DNA of 64,000 nucleotides from Carboxydothermus pertinax. Its GTDB lineage: Bacteria; Bacillota; Z-2901; Carboxydothermales; Carboxydothermaceae. The notes beneath the pieces were generated by a model. The model did no database searches. It had not been told where the DNA came from and worked only from the letters and a program-made list of their open reading frames with translations. A program made the translations under genes and the position numbers. The stretch covers positions 1 through 64,000 of the forward strand of contig NZ_BDJK01000006.1 of NCBI RefSeq assembly GCF_001950255.1. Direction: 5' to 3'. This document shows, piece by piece, positions 42,616-51,594 of this stretch; positions within the stretch are counted from its first letter, which is position 1, and every line of letters starts with the position of its first letter.

Positions 42616-43275
42616 ATGACAGTTCGTCAAAATTTTGATAAAGCGCTAAACGAGTTAGAACAAGAAATTTTACGGATGGGAAGTATGGTAGAGCGAGCGA
42701 TTTATGATGCGGTGGATTCTTTAGCTAAACAGGATGTTAATTTAGCCCAAAAGATTATTATCGGAGATCAAGAAATTAATCAGTTAGAAACAGAAATTGA
42801 AGACCGCCTGGTTACACTAATTGCCACCCAGCAGCCAATTGCCCGGGATTTACGGCGAATTATTACCGGGATTAAAATTATAACCAATCTAGAACGGATG
42901 GGAGACCATGCGGTGGATATTGCCCGGGTTACTAAAAGGTTAGCTGGGCAACCATTAATAAAGCCTTTGGTTGATATTCCGCGAATGGCGAAAATATCCC
43001 AACAAATGGTTAAAGACGGTTTAGATGCCTATGTCCGTTCTGATGTGGAGAAAGCCAAATATATGTGTTCTTTAGATGATGAGGTAGATCACCTTTACTC
43101 GCAGGTGTTTAGGGAGTTATTAACCTACATGATGGAGGACCCAAAAACTATCGCTCAGGCTACATCGCTTTTATTTGTAGCTCGTTTTTTGGAAAGGATT
43201 GCGGATTATGCCACCAATATTGGCGAAGCGGTAATTTACTTAGTTACCGGTGAACGCTATGATTTAAACCTGTAA
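42616..43275 (+). CDS. phoU: Phosphate signalling protein PhoU
   Basis: PhoU has two repeats of a three-helix bundle. Here the 219-residue protein has QEILRMGSMVERAIYDAVDSL, IATQQPIARDLRRIITGIKIITNLERMGDHAVDIA and, in the second repeat, VARFLERIADYATNIGEAVIYLVTGE. The metal-binding ExxxD motifs are visible in both. It moderates PhoR and phosphate transport. No pst transporter genes are in the window, which is unusual since phoU usually follows them. Confidence 0.94.
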   Translation: MTVRQNFDKALNELEQEILRMGSMVERAIYDAVDSLAKQDVNLAQKIIIGDQEINQLETEIEDRLVTLIATQQPIARDLRRIITGIKIITNLERMGDHAVDIARVTKRLAGQPLIKPLVDIPRMAKISQQMVKDGLDAYVRSDVEKAKYMCSLDDEVDHLYSQVFRELLTYMMEDPKTIAQATSLLFVARFLERIADYATNIGEAVIYLVTGERYDLNL

Positions 43276-43287
43276 ACGGGGGAAAAA

Positions 43288-44229
43288 ATGCCAACGAGAA
43301 AAGTGGTAGCATTTAAGAGGAAAAAGAAATCCTATAAAGCTGTCTTTTTTTACAGCTTGCTTGGGGTTCTTATCTTTTTTATTTTTTTAAACTTTGGGAA
43401 AAACCTTTTGGTACAGTACTTAAACCCAGTTGGTTATCTTGAATGGCAGGTAATAGAAGAAGGGATAAAGGGAGAAGGCTATCTTTTTAAAAAAGAAGTG
43501 CTGGTTTATGCCCAGGCTTCGGGGATAATTAAGACTAAAAAAACCTGGAGTAAAGTTCGAAAAGGGGATATTGTACTGGAGATAGAGGATACTTCCAATC
43601 ACGCTTTAACTAAAATGAAAGCCCCAATGAATGGTATATTTGTACCCGTAACTGATGGGTTGGAATTTATAGGTCCTGATAATCTGGAAAATATTAACCC
43701 AGAAAAAATTTTCCAGCTTTATAAACCTACGGTTCTGGGAAATGAGGTGGTAGAAGGGCAACCGGTGGGGAAGATTATTGATAACTTAGATACTGTGATT
43801 TTAGCTCTACCGGGGGTAGAAAAAAAAGGGTTATTTAGGGAAGGCCAGGATTATCAAATTAAAATTAATGATGATCTTGAGGTAAAAGCGGAGTTTTTAA
43901 GGTTTTCTTCGGGGAATGCTTTGTTTTCCCTTCCCTTTTATCCCGATGAACTGTTGAAATTAAGAAAAGTAAAGGTATTTGTGAATACCTCTGAAAAGGG
44001 TGGTTTTTTGGTTCCCAAATCGGCTTTAAGGTCGATTGCCAATAAAACTTATCTTTATACCTTAAAAAATGAAGAAGTAGTGCTTACTCCGGTAAAAATT
44101 ATCAAGAACTTTGAAAATAATGTTTTGGTAGAAGGAGAAAAGGAAAGTAAGGACGAATTATTAGGAAAGAAATATCTTATCCGTCCTTTTCTTGTCCGAC
44201 CGGGGGACAAGATTTATATTAACACATAA
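43288..44229 (+). CDS. HlyD-like membrane-anchored protein of the ylm cluster
   Basis: A 313-residue protein with a basic N terminus, one membrane helix (residues 20-38) and an extracytoplasmic domain with biotinyl-lipoyl-like halves (VYAQASGIIKTKKTWSKVRKGDIVLEIED, KMKAPMNGIFVPVTDGLEF) and a C-terminal beta region. This is the layout of HlyD/membrane-fusion adaptors, but no transporter or long coiled coil is present. Similar proteins sit before ylmE in related Firmicutes. Function unknown. Confidence 0.75.
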   Translation: MPTRKVVAFKRKKKSYKAVFFYSLLGVLIFFIFLNFGKNLLVQYLNPVGYLEWQVIEEGIKGEGYLFKKEVLVYAQASGIIKTKKTWSKVRKGDIVLEIEDTSNHALTKMKAPMNGIFVPVTDGLEFIGPDNLENINPEKIFQLYKPTVLGNEVVEGQPVGKIIDNLDTVILALPGVEKKGLFREGQDYQIKINDDLEVKAEFLRFSSGNALFSLPFYPDELLKLRKVKVFVNTSEKGGFLVPKSALRSIANKTYLYTLKNEEVVLTPVKIIKNFENNVLVEGEKESKDELLGKKYLIRPFLVRPGDKIYINT

Positions 44230-44248
44230 AAAGGGTGGAGGAAAAGCC

Positions 44249-44932
44249 ATGGATATTTCCCAAAAGCTTCAGGAAATAAAACAGGAAATTGCCAGGATTA
44301 CCGCAATGAAACCTGGTAACAGAGTAAAAATTCTAGGGGTTACAAAAACTGTCGATGTAGAAAGGATTAAGGAAGCAAGTCAAGCGGGAGTGGAGGCTTT
44401 TGGTGAGAACAAGGTTCAAGAGTTTTTAGAAAAATATGAAAAGCTTCCTAATTTAGAGTGGCATTTTATTGGTCACTTACAGACCAATAAAATTAATAAG
44501 ATTCTGGGGAAGGTTTCCCTAATTCATTCGTTAGACCGATATAACTTGGCGGAGGAAATAAATAAACGGGCTTATCGTTTGGGGATTGTCGTTCCGGTTC
44601 TTTTAGAAGTTAATATGGCAAAAGAAGAGTCTAAATTTGGTTTAATGCCCGAAGAAGTAGTGGATTTTTATTTGGAAGCTCGGGAAAACTTTAAAAACCT
44701 TGAGGTATCTGGTCTAATGACGGTAGCGCCTTACGTGGACAATCCCGAAGAAGTTCGTCCTGTTTTTCGAGGGATGCGAGAGCTTTTTTTAAAACTAAAG
44801 GCTTTAGACCCAGCTAACGAGAAACTACAGTACCTGTCTATGGGTATGTCTAATGATTATAAAGTAGCAGTAGAGGAAGGGGCAAATATTATTCGTTTGG
44901 GAACTTTACTTTTCGGGGAGCGAAATTATTAA
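44249..44932 (+). CDS. ylmE: PLP-binding homeostasis protein YggS/YlmE
   Basis: The 227-residue alanine-racemase-fold protein binds pyridoxal phosphate. It shows KILGVTKTVDVERI with the PLP lysine, FGENKVQEFLEKYE, WHFIGHLQTNKI, VNMAKEESKFGL and MGMSNDYKVAVEEGANIIRLGTLLFG. ATG 44249 is chosen since ggtggagg precedes it and the family begins there. First of the compact ylmE-sepF-proC-ylmG-ylmH-divIVA run. Confidence 0.94.
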   Translation: MDISQKLQEIKQEIARITAMKPGNRVKILGVTKTVDVERIKEASQAGVEAFGENKVQEFLEKYEKLPNLEWHFIGHLQTNKINKILGKVSLIHSLDRYNLAEEINKRAYRLGIVVPVLLEVNMAKEESKFGLMPEEVVDFYLEARENFKNLEVSGLMTVAPYVDNPEEVRPVFRGMRELFLKLKALDPANEKLQYLSMGMSNDYKVAVEEGANIIRLGTLLFGERNY

Positions 44933-44948
44933 AGGGGAGGGTTAACTG

Positions 44949-45362
44949 ATGTCTGGTGGGCTTTTGGATAAAGTGTTAAATTTTATTGGTTTAAATGAAG
45001 AAGAAGGGGAAGAGTTTTACGAGGAAGAACCGGCAAAAAAAGTAAAAAATCGGCCCAATTTAGTTCCCCTACCGGGTAAAAGCACGTTAAAGATGATGGT
45101 TTTTGAACCGAGGACTTTTGATGAGGTACAGGCTATAGCAGACAGTTTAAAGTCAGGAAATCCGGTGGTGGTGAATTTAGAGCGAATTGATGGGGAGTTA
45201 GGCCGCAGGGTTATTGATTTTTTAATGGGAACAACTTATGCTTTGGGTGGACATTTACACAAAATAAATCCCCAAATTTATTTGTTTGCCCCACAAAACG
45301 TTTTAATAGAAGGGGAACTAAAAGAATTTCGGGACAAAAACTTTATGGGTCTATTTAAATAA
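44949..45362 (+). CDS. sepF: Cell division protein SepF
   Basis: SepF anchors FtsZ to the membrane and shapes the septum. The protein has 137 residues: a short amphipathic N terminus (GGLLDKVLNFIGL), an acidic linker and the core domain with MMVFEPRTFDEVQAIADSLKSGNPVVVNLERID and RRVIDFLMGTTYALGGHLHKINPQIYLFAP. Complements ftsA/ftsZ encoded about 16 kb upstream. Confidence 0.95.
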   Translation: MSGGLLDKVLNFIGLNEEEGEEFYEEEPAKKVKNRPNLVPLPGKSTLKMMVFEPRTFDEVQAIADSLKSGNPVVVNLERIDGELGRRVIDFLMGTTYALGGHLHKINPQIYLFAPQNVLIEGELKEFRDKNFMGLFK

Positions 45363-45376
45363 ATGGGGGAGAAGCA

Positions 45377-46153
45377 ATGAAACCAACTGTTGGTATTATC
45401 GGAGTAGGTCAAATGGGTGGTGCCATAGCAAAAGGACTTATAAAAAAAGAGCCACCGGCGTTTAGTAAACTTTATTTAGCCGATGAAAAAAGTGAGCAAC
45501 TAAAACCTTTTAGTGATAAAGCAGAAATTGTTTCTAATAAAGAACTAATCGAGAAAGCTGAAGTAATAATATTAGCGGTAAAACCTTTTTTAGTTGAAAA
45601 ACTTCTAGAAGAGTTTTCCACTTACTTATCGGAGAAAATTCTGGTTTCGGTTGCGGCAGGAATTACTCTAGAAAAAATTTCCAAATTAGTTCCCCAGGAT
45701 TGTGAAGTGGTGCGGGTAATGCCTAATACTCCAGCTTTAATTAGCCAGGGATTTACAGCAATTACCCCGTCAAAAGCTGATAAATTATTAGCTGAAATAT
45801 TTACACCTTTAGGGGAAGTAGTTTTTCTCGACGAAAAATATTTTGACCAAATTACTGCCTTGTCCGGAAGTGGTCCGGCTTATATTTATCTTGTGGCTGA
45901 AGCGTTAATTGATGGGGCAGTGCGCCTGGGACTTCCTCGGGATATAGCTCGTAAAGCTTCTGTGCAAACAATTATTGGTGCGGCGATGATGTTAAAAGAA
46001 AGTGGAGCTCATCCGGGAGAGCTTCGGGATGCGGTGGTAACGCCCGGGGGTACAACGGCGGCAGGACTTTATGCCTTAGAAAAACAAGGACTTCGGGGAA
46101 TGTTTGCTGATTGCCTGGAAATGGCTTTTGAACGGGCTAAAAATCTTACCTAG
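45377..46153 (+). CDS. proC: Pyrroline-5-carboxylate reductase
   Basis: The last enzyme of proline synthesis, 258 residues. The NAD(P) loop is GIIGVGQMGGAIAKGL, followed by VRVMPNTPALI, ALSGSGPAYIYLVAEALIDGAVRLGLPRDIA and LRDAVVTPGGTTAAGLYALE, the ProC signature. In many Firmicutes proC lies within this ylm run; no functional link to division is known. Confidence 0.95.
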   Translation: MKPTVGIIGVGQMGGAIAKGLIKKEPPAFSKLYLADEKSEQLKPFSDKAEIVSNKELIEKAEVIILAVKPFLVEKLLEEFSTYLSEKILVSVAAGITLEKISKLVPQDCEVVRVMPNTPALISQGFTAITPSKADKLLAEIFTPLGEVVFLDEKYFDQITALSGSGPAYIYLVAEALIDGAVRLGLPRDIARKASVQTIIGAAMMLKESGAHPGELRDAVVTPGGTTAAGLYALEKQGLRGMFADCLEMAFERAKNLT

Positions 46154-46166
46154 ATTGAGGTGAAAC

Positions 46167-46430
46167 ATGAATTTTTTAATAGATTTTATAAATATAGCAT
46201 TTAATATTTACAGCTGGCTTATAATTATAAGGATTTTACTATCCTGGATTCCTGTAAATCCTTATTCACCTATTGTATCTTTTATAACATCTTTAACCGA
46301 CCCCTATTTAAATCTTTTTCGCCGGATTATTCCACCGGTAGGTATGATTGATTTTTCACCAATAGCAGCTTTTTTTGTCTTAGAAGTTATAAGAATGTTA
46401 CTGCTACAGCTTTTATTAATGTTGGGGTGA
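46167..46430 (+). CDS. ylmG: YggT family membrane protein (YlmG)
   Basis: This 87-residue protein has two membrane helices and the YggT core IRILLSWIPVNPYSPIVSFITSLTDPYLNLFRRIIPP. Family members affect cell shape or nucleoid distribution, but the mechanism is unclear. It is located, as in Bacillus, between sepF and ylmH. Confidence 0.92.
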   Translation: MNFLIDFINIAFNIYSWLIIIRILLSWIPVNPYSPIVSFITSLTDPYLNLFRRIIPPVGMIDFSPIAAFFVLEVIRMLLLQLLLMLG

Positions 46431-46434
46431 TGGC

Positions 46435-47175
46435 ATGGATTTTGCTCAAGTAGAAATAGACGATATGCTGTCTCAGGCTAACAAGGGACGGGTAGTGCTA
46501 ACCGATTTTTTAGATCCAGCAATGGCAGCCTTAACCCGGGAAAGGCTACAAAAATTTCCCGAAGTAAATTATAAGGTAGATGGTGGTTATCCTAACGCTG
46601 AGCGGGTACGATTTGCTTTTTTCCCGAATTACATATTTCCCGAAGATGTGGAGTTAAACATCGGATTTTTAGAAATAAGTGGTAATTTTAAGTTTCAAAC
46701 GGTAACCCACCGGGATTTTTTAGGGGCAATCCTGGCTACAGGTATAAAACGGGAAAAAATTGGGGATTTAATTATTATTCCTAACGGCTGTCAAGTGATT
46801 CTCGACCGGGATTTAGTACCATATCTTATCCAAGAAGTGGATAAAGTCCACCGGGTGGGTGTTACGGTGCGTGAAATTGTAAGAGAAGAACTCCTTTTAC
46901 CCGAGGCTAAAACCCGGGAGGTAATCGCTTTTGTAAAGTCCTTAAGGCTTGACAGTGTTGGCGCCAGTGGCTTTGGAATTTCCCGAAGCCAGATGGTAAA
47001 AGAAATCGAAGGGCAGAAGGTACGCGTTAACTGGAAACTTCAGGTAAAACCTTCCTATGAAGTAGCGCCCGGAGATGTGATTTCTTTACGAGGGCGGGGA
47101 AGAGTAGAAGTTTTAGAGATTGCGGGCACTAGTAAAAGCGGACGGAGTAAAGTAGTTTTAAAGCGATATCTATAA
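46435..47175 (+). CDS. ylmH: S4-domain RNA-binding protein YlmH
   Basis: A 246-residue protein with an N-terminal domain (VLTDFLDPAMAALTRERLQKFPEVNYKVDGGYPNAERVRFAF) and a C-terminal S4 domain (RLDSVGASGFGISRSQMVKEIEGQKVRVNWKL, PGDVISLRGRGRVEV). YlmH binds RNA; in Bacillus it has been tied to rescue of stalled ribosomes. Only four bases separate it from ylmG. Confidence 0.92.
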   Translation: MDFAQVEIDDMLSQANKGRVVLTDFLDPAMAALTRERLQKFPEVNYKVDGGYPNAERVRFAFFPNYIFPEDVELNIGFLEISGNFKFQTVTHRDFLGAILATGIKREKIGDLIIIPNGCQVILDRDLVPYLIQEVDKVHRVGVTVREIVREELLLPEAKTREVIAFVKSLRLDSVGASGFGISRSQMVKEIEGQKVRVNWKLQVKPSYEVAPGDVISLRGRGRVEVLEIAGTSKSGRSKVVLKRYL

Positions 47176-47191
47176 GCTGGGGAGGGTTCTT

Positions 47192-47698
47192 ATGCAGCTA
47201 CCGCTGGAAATAAGGGCAAAGGAATTTAAACGGGTATTTCGGGGCTATGAACCGGAAGCGGTGGACAATTATTTAGAAATGGTAGCCCAGGATATGGAAA
47301 AACTAATTACTGAGAACCAGCGTTTAAAAGAACTAATTGACGTTAAAGACCAGCAAATAGCCCAGTTTAAGTTACTGGAAGATCGGATTAATCAAGCCTT
47401 AGTAGTTGCCGAAAAAACAGCGGGCGAGATAACTGAAAATGCCAGAAAAGAAGCAGAAGTCATAATTAAAATGGCTCAGAACCAAAGGGACGAAATGATA
47501 AGTCAGGCGAAAATGGAAGTAGAAAAAATAAAAGATGAATATGAAAGTTTAACTCAAGAATTTGAAAGGTTCAAACGGGAATTTAAGGCAATGCTGTTAA
47601 GTTATTTAGATGAAGTTGGAGAAAAGGAATTAAATGCTAAGGATCAACAGATATCCCAGCTAAAACCAAAAGATGCTTTAACTCTTAAAGAGCAATAA
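47192..47698 (+). CDS. divIVA: DivIVA domain protein
   Basis: The 168-residue coiled-coil protein marks cell poles and septa by membrane curvature. The N-terminal DivIVA domain reads PLEIRAKEFKRVFRGYEPEAVDNYLEMVAQDME, then long heptad-rich helices (residues 30-140). In Bacillus ileS follows; here a terminator and a convergent gene follow, so the cluster ends. Confidence 0.94.
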   Translation: MQLPLEIRAKEFKRVFRGYEPEAVDNYLEMVAQDMEKLITENQRLKELIDVKDQQIAQFKLLEDRINQALVVAEKTAGEITENARKEAEVIIKMAQNQRDEMISQAKMEVEKIKDEYESLTQEFERFKREFKAMLLSYLDEVGEKELNAKDQQISQLKPKDALTLKEQ

Positions 47699-47703
47699 AA
47701 ATC

Positions 47704-47735
47704 AACCCCTGCAGGAAAAACTGCAGGGGTTTTAA
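47704..47735. terminator. Strong hairpin between convergent divIVA and the FAD/Fe-S gene
   Basis: Eleven-base stem AACCCCTGCAG (47704-47714) and CTGCAGGGGTT (47721-47731), loop GAAAAA. A T run follows on the plus strand and a T-rich stretch on the minus strand, so it may serve both genes. Confidence 0.88.
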
Positions 47736-47741
47736 AATTTT

Positions 47742-50700
47742 CTATAAGCTTGTTTTAATATAGGAAATCATATCATCGGTTACCAGTTTTGCTACATCCG
47801 GTAACATCTTAGGCATTAACCTATCCATTACCGCGGGCATAAGATTAGGCATCTGCTGCTTCATATAGTCGGGCATGGGGATTCTTTTTTCCACTTCCCG
47901 CAGCATATCCGGCATAACTTTTGGCATAACCATTGGCATTAACATGGGCATCATCTTGGGCATCATGGGCTTCATTAGGGAAAGTCCACCGGGGATTGCC
48001 CGCATTACTTTCATCATACCAATCATATAGCCGGGCATAGCCTTAAACATTTGCGGGAAGAGAGCTTTCATTACTCCCGCAAAGCCTTCCGGAGTCATTA
48101 GAGCAATCATTTTTTCAAAAACTGCCCAGAGTTCTAAAGCATAAGGAGTTGGGTTGGGAAGCTCAATTCCCAAGCCTTTTGCGGCAAAGGAGGCTAAATC
48201 CACTACAGGCATATCGATATTATTTTTATTGGCAGCGACCCGTAGTTGGAACTGACAGCAGGGGCATAGGGCTAAAAGCATATCGGCGTTAACCGCTACT
48301 GCTTCGTTTACCCGTTTGCCGCCTAATTTATCAGAAGTGGGGTGGGATTCCCCAATCCGGGTTAAAACGCTACCGCAGCAGAGAGCATTTTCCCGGTTGT
48401 GTTCCATTTCCACAAATTCTACCCCTGGTACAGCTTTTATAAGTTCCCGCGGCGGTTCATACACTCCACCGGCCCGGCCGATGTGACAGGAATCATGGAA
48501 AGTAACCCGGGCTTTAACCTCATGGGTAAACTTAAGCTCACCGGATTTAATTTTTTCTTCTAAAACTTGTGAATAATGTTTGGCTTCAATGTCGTAATCT
48601 AAACCAAGCTTTTTTGCCCATTCAGGGTACAGGTCATGCCAGGACAACCAGCAGGCGGGGCAGGAGGTAACCACGGTTTTAACGCCCCGTTTTTTGGCTT
48701 CGGTAATGTTATGCTTTACAATTTCCTGGAAGACATCCCAGCGACCGGAGACTAGCATAGGTATCCCGCAGCATGCTTCATCTTTACCAAGATAGGTGAA
48801 TTCAATGCCGGCGGCATCTAAAAGACGAGCTGAAGCTATGGCGATATCATTTTCCACATAACTTGCGGTACAGCCGGCAAAGTAAGCGATTTCTGCTTTA
48901 TCCTTAATTTTGCCTTTTAAATCTTCGGGAACCCATTTATCCCGGTCTTCTCTAAAGCCCGCCCAAATATTGATGTCTTTTTGCAAACTTGCTGCCATCA
49001 TTTCAAAGGCCGGGAAGGTCATATGACCTTTTTCCATAATAAGGTCGCCCCGTAAAACGCCCCAGGACGGTTCAATGGGTAAATCCAGTTGACAAATAAA
49101 GTCACATTTTTCACAGGTGGTACAGAGGAGGAAAGTATCGACCATTTTTTGGTCAAACTTAGCTTTACCTTCCATAACTTTACGAATGAACGACCACTTA
49201 CCCCGGGGGCTTGCCGACTCCCAGCCCCGACCGTCATACAGGGTACAGACATTTCGACAGTAACCGCACTGGGCACAAGCATACGCATACCAGGCGACGT
49301 TTCCCGGTATTCCGTTTTTAGCTGCAAATTTTTCACCAAAATCCGGTTTGGCTTTATTACCAAACCACCTGGCAATTCCTTCAAAAGTATTAGCCAAGGA
49401 CATTACAGTATTAATTATACCTTTGCCTTCAAGTTTTAACGGGTTAAAAAGACCATCGGGGTCTACTTGGGCCTTTAACTCTTTAATTTTCTGTAATCTT
49501 GTTCCATAAACTGACGGGGCTTCATTGGCTAAATACAAGCCAGCAGCGTAGCTTCTTCCGCCAAACTTTTTCGCCGTTTTTAAAACGGTTAAAGAAAGGC
49601 TATAGGCGAAGTTAAAGGAAAACTTTCGTTCATCATGAGGTATAAAGCCTAAAAGCACTATTTCTTTATCGGCAACAACGGTACCTTCAATTACTAAAGG
49701 CAGCGAGATCAAGCGTTCGAATTCTTCAAAAACTTCACTTAATTGAGATTTAGGAATTACTACTTCTGCGGGAACTAAAGAGGGACCGATTCTTTTTACT
49801 TTCATAGGATTGTACCGCTGTTCCCACTCATGCTGGGCAATTTCTGCCGGTAGAATTTGGCCGCCATTTTTGCTGGCAAGATTCTCCACCTTTTGACCAA
49901 TGCTGCTATCTTCAAAAGCTACAAGGGTAATGAAGCCTTTGGGAAGAGCAGGTCCCTTTTCTTCGTGACCGTGGTGTACTTTGGGAGGTAACTGATTTTT
50001 TAGTTCAGCGGCGGTTGGATTGATAAAACCAACATGCCAGATATCAAGACCACTTTTACCTAAATCATTAATAAAGCTTTGCAAATCCTTTGCTGATTTA
50101 AAATTAGCTGCAACCACTATCGTATCTTTTAAGGGTTTAACTTTTAAGGTAACTTCGGTGATTATCCCTAAAGTACCCATAGTACCAAAGATTATATCTA
50201 AATCTTTTCCGGAAAAATTCCTAATATCACCATTGGCCAGTACAACTCTGACGCTAACAACATTTTCCTTAAACCAACCGTACTTATAACTACCAATCCC
50301 AGAACCTTCCTGAGCAACCCAGCCCCCCACTGTTGAAGCCGGTGCGCTAGTTGGAACTAACCTTGGGGCAAGGCCGTAAAAACTTAAATAATATTCTAGA
50401 TCTTTCCATACTACTCCGCCCTGCACCGTTACCGTCTGGGCTTTTTCATCATGGGTAATAATTTTGTTAAAACGGGATAAGTCAATAACCAATCCGCCTA
50501 ATACTGGTAAAACTCCGCCGTAGCCGGATGAGGCGGAAGCCCTTGGAGTAAGTGGAATTTTCTTATTTCTTGCCCACTGGAAAAGCCAGATTAATTCTTC
50601 CTCGTTTTCCGGCTGGACTATACCAGCGGGGGTGGTGTTACCTACCAGTGGTTTAATTAGGCTTGGTAAAGCACCAACGTCATGGTCATATAAGATAATC

Positions 50701-50789
50701 TCATTGTAATTAAAGTTTACCCTGGACCCGAACTTTCGTTGCAGTTCGGCCTGTTCGAATTGTGAAAAACTTCTCTTTTCCGCCACCAT
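47742..50789 (-). CDS. FAD/Fe-S/CCG-domain oxidoreductase with Met-Pro-rich tail
   Basis: A 1015-residue fusion in the GlcD/D-lactate dehydrogenase class. In order: FAD_binding_4 domain (about 55-220), FAD-oxidase C domain (to about 455), two [4Fe-4S] sites (Cys505, 508, 511, 515 and Cys556, 559, 562, 566) and two CCG domains (Cys640, CC673-674, Cys710, Cys713; Cys768, CC804-805, Cys842, CC844-845) as in HdrB/HdrD and GlcF. It likely oxidises a 2-hydroxy acid and passes electrons to the membrane or to a carrier. Residues 892-1007 hold 28 methionines and ten Met-Pro pairs, unlike any domain I can name. ATG at 50789 follows ggaggaaggag. A paralogue lies at 57818-60490. Confidence 0.88.
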   Translation of the reverse strand: MVAEKRSFSQFEQAELQRKFGSRVNFNYNEIILYDHDVGALPSLIKPLVGNTTPAGIVQPENEEELIWLFQWARNKKIPLTPRASASSGYGGVLPVLGGLVIDLSRFNKIITHDEKAQTVTVQGGVVWKDLEYYLSFYGLAPRLVPTSAPASTVGGWVAQEGSGIGSYKYGWFKENVVSVRVVLANGDIRNFSGKDLDIIFGTMGTLGIITEVTLKVKPLKDTIVVAANFKSAKDLQSFINDLGKSGLDIWHVGFINPTAAELKNQLPPKVHHGHEEKGPALPKGFITLVAFEDSSIGQKVENLASKNGGQILPAEIAQHEWEQRYNPMKVKRIGPSLVPAEVVIPKSQLSEVFEEFERLISLPLVIEGTVVADKEIVLLGFIPHDERKFSFNFAYSLSLTVLKTAKKFGGRSYAAGLYLANEAPSVYGTRLQKIKELKAQVDPDGLFNPLKLEGKGIINTVMSLANTFEGIARWFGNKAKPDFGEKFAAKNGIPGNVAWYAYACAQCGYCRNVCTLYDGRGWESASPRGKWSFIRKVMEGKAKFDQKMVDTFLLCTTCEKCDFICQLDLPIEPSWGVLRGDLIMEKGHMTFPAFEMMAASLQKDINIWAGFREDRDKWVPEDLKGKIKDKAEIAYFAGCTASYVENDIAIASARLLDAAGIEFTYLGKDEACCGIPMLVSGRWDVFQEIVKHNITEAKKRGVKTVVTSCPACWLSWHDLYPEWAKKLGLDYDIEAKHYSQVLEEKIKSGELKFTHEVKARVTFHDSCHIGRAGGVYEPPRELIKAVPGVEFVEMEHNRENALCCGSVLTRIGESHPTSDKLGGKRVNEAVAVNADMLLALCPCCQFQLRVAANKNNIDMPVVDLASFAAKGLGIELPNPTPYALELWAVFEKMIALMTPEGFAGVMKALFPQMFKAMPGYMIGMMKVMRAIPGGLSLMKPMMPKMMPMLMPMVMPKVMPDMLREVEKRIPMPDYMKQQMPNLMPAVMDRLMPKMLPDVAKLVTDDMISYIKTSL

Positions 50790-50912
50790 TGCTCCTTCCT
50801 CCCTTTATTAGGCTACTTTAAGTATACTGCAAAAAAATTTCGCTGTCAATATGAAGTTGGAGGTGGCGAAAAGTGAAATAAGAAGAAGAAGTAAAGGGGA
50901 AAATTCAAGATT

Positions 50913-51581
50913 TCACAATACTTTATAAACTTCTCGAAAAAGATGCCACCAAGTATTTATATTTCTTTTCTCCAGTATCTTTAAAAAGTTCAGAAAAACT
51001 TTAGCACAAATTACAGCATCTCCTAAAGCGGTATGCCTTCCTTTGAGACTTATAGAAAATTTTTGGGCAAAATGTTCTAAGGAGTAACTTGGTTCCCGGG
51101 GGAAAAGGTACAAGCCTAAATCAACAGTATCTAAAAGCCGGGGATTTAATTTTTTTCCTGTCCAGATACTTAAATGTTTATTTAAAAAAGCAAGATCAAA
51201 ATTTACCGAATGCCCCACAATAACCGAGTTCTGGGAAAACATCAAAAAAGAGTCTAGAGTTTTCTTTAGGGGTGGAGCGTTTTGCACCGTTTTCTGCCGT
51301 ATTCCGGTGAGTTTTTGCACTATTTCAGGTATTTCCCGCTGGGGGTTAACATAAGCATGAAAAGCTGGTCGTAAAATTTTCCGGTTGCTAATTTTAACTG
51401 CTCCAATGGAAAGAATTTCATCCCCTTGGTAGGGTTTAAGACCTGTTGTTTCCAGGTCAATCACTGTATAGTTTAATTTTGTAAGGGGAATATCATAAGG
51501 CAAAAAGGCATTTAGGCTGTCAATTTTTGGGCGAAGGGGGCTTTGATTAATATCAAAAAATTTTTTCAGCGATTTAATCAT
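50913..51581 (-). CDS. 3'-5' exonuclease, DnaQ/DEDDh family
   Basis: The 222-residue protein carries Exo I VIDLETTGLKPYQGDEILSIGAV (Asp42, Glu44), Exo II GHSVNFDLAFLNK and Exo III GRHTALGDAVICAKVF with the DEDDh histidine. Proteins like this are commonly coded next to cNMP/CBS/DUF294 proteins and SSS transporters, as here. The role in that setting is not known. It is 13 bases downstream of the DUF294 gene on the same strand. Confidence 0.9.
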   Translation of the reverse strand: MIKSLKKFFDINQSPLRPKIDSLNAFLPYDIPLTKLNYTVIDLETTGLKPYQGDEILSIGAVKISNRKILRPAFHAYVNPQREIPEIVQKLTGIRQKTVQNAPPLKKTLDSFLMFSQNSVIVGHSVNFDLAFLNKHLSIWTGKKLNPRLLDTVDLGLYLFPREPSYSLEHFAQKFSISLKGRHTALGDAVICAKVFLNFLKILEKRNINTWWHLFREVYKVL

Positions 51582-51594
51582 ATTTTTTCCTCCT

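Noticed and set aside
47704-47735. CCCCTGCAG palindrome as an operator
   Set aside because: Stem, loop and flanking T run between convergent gene ends fit a terminator.
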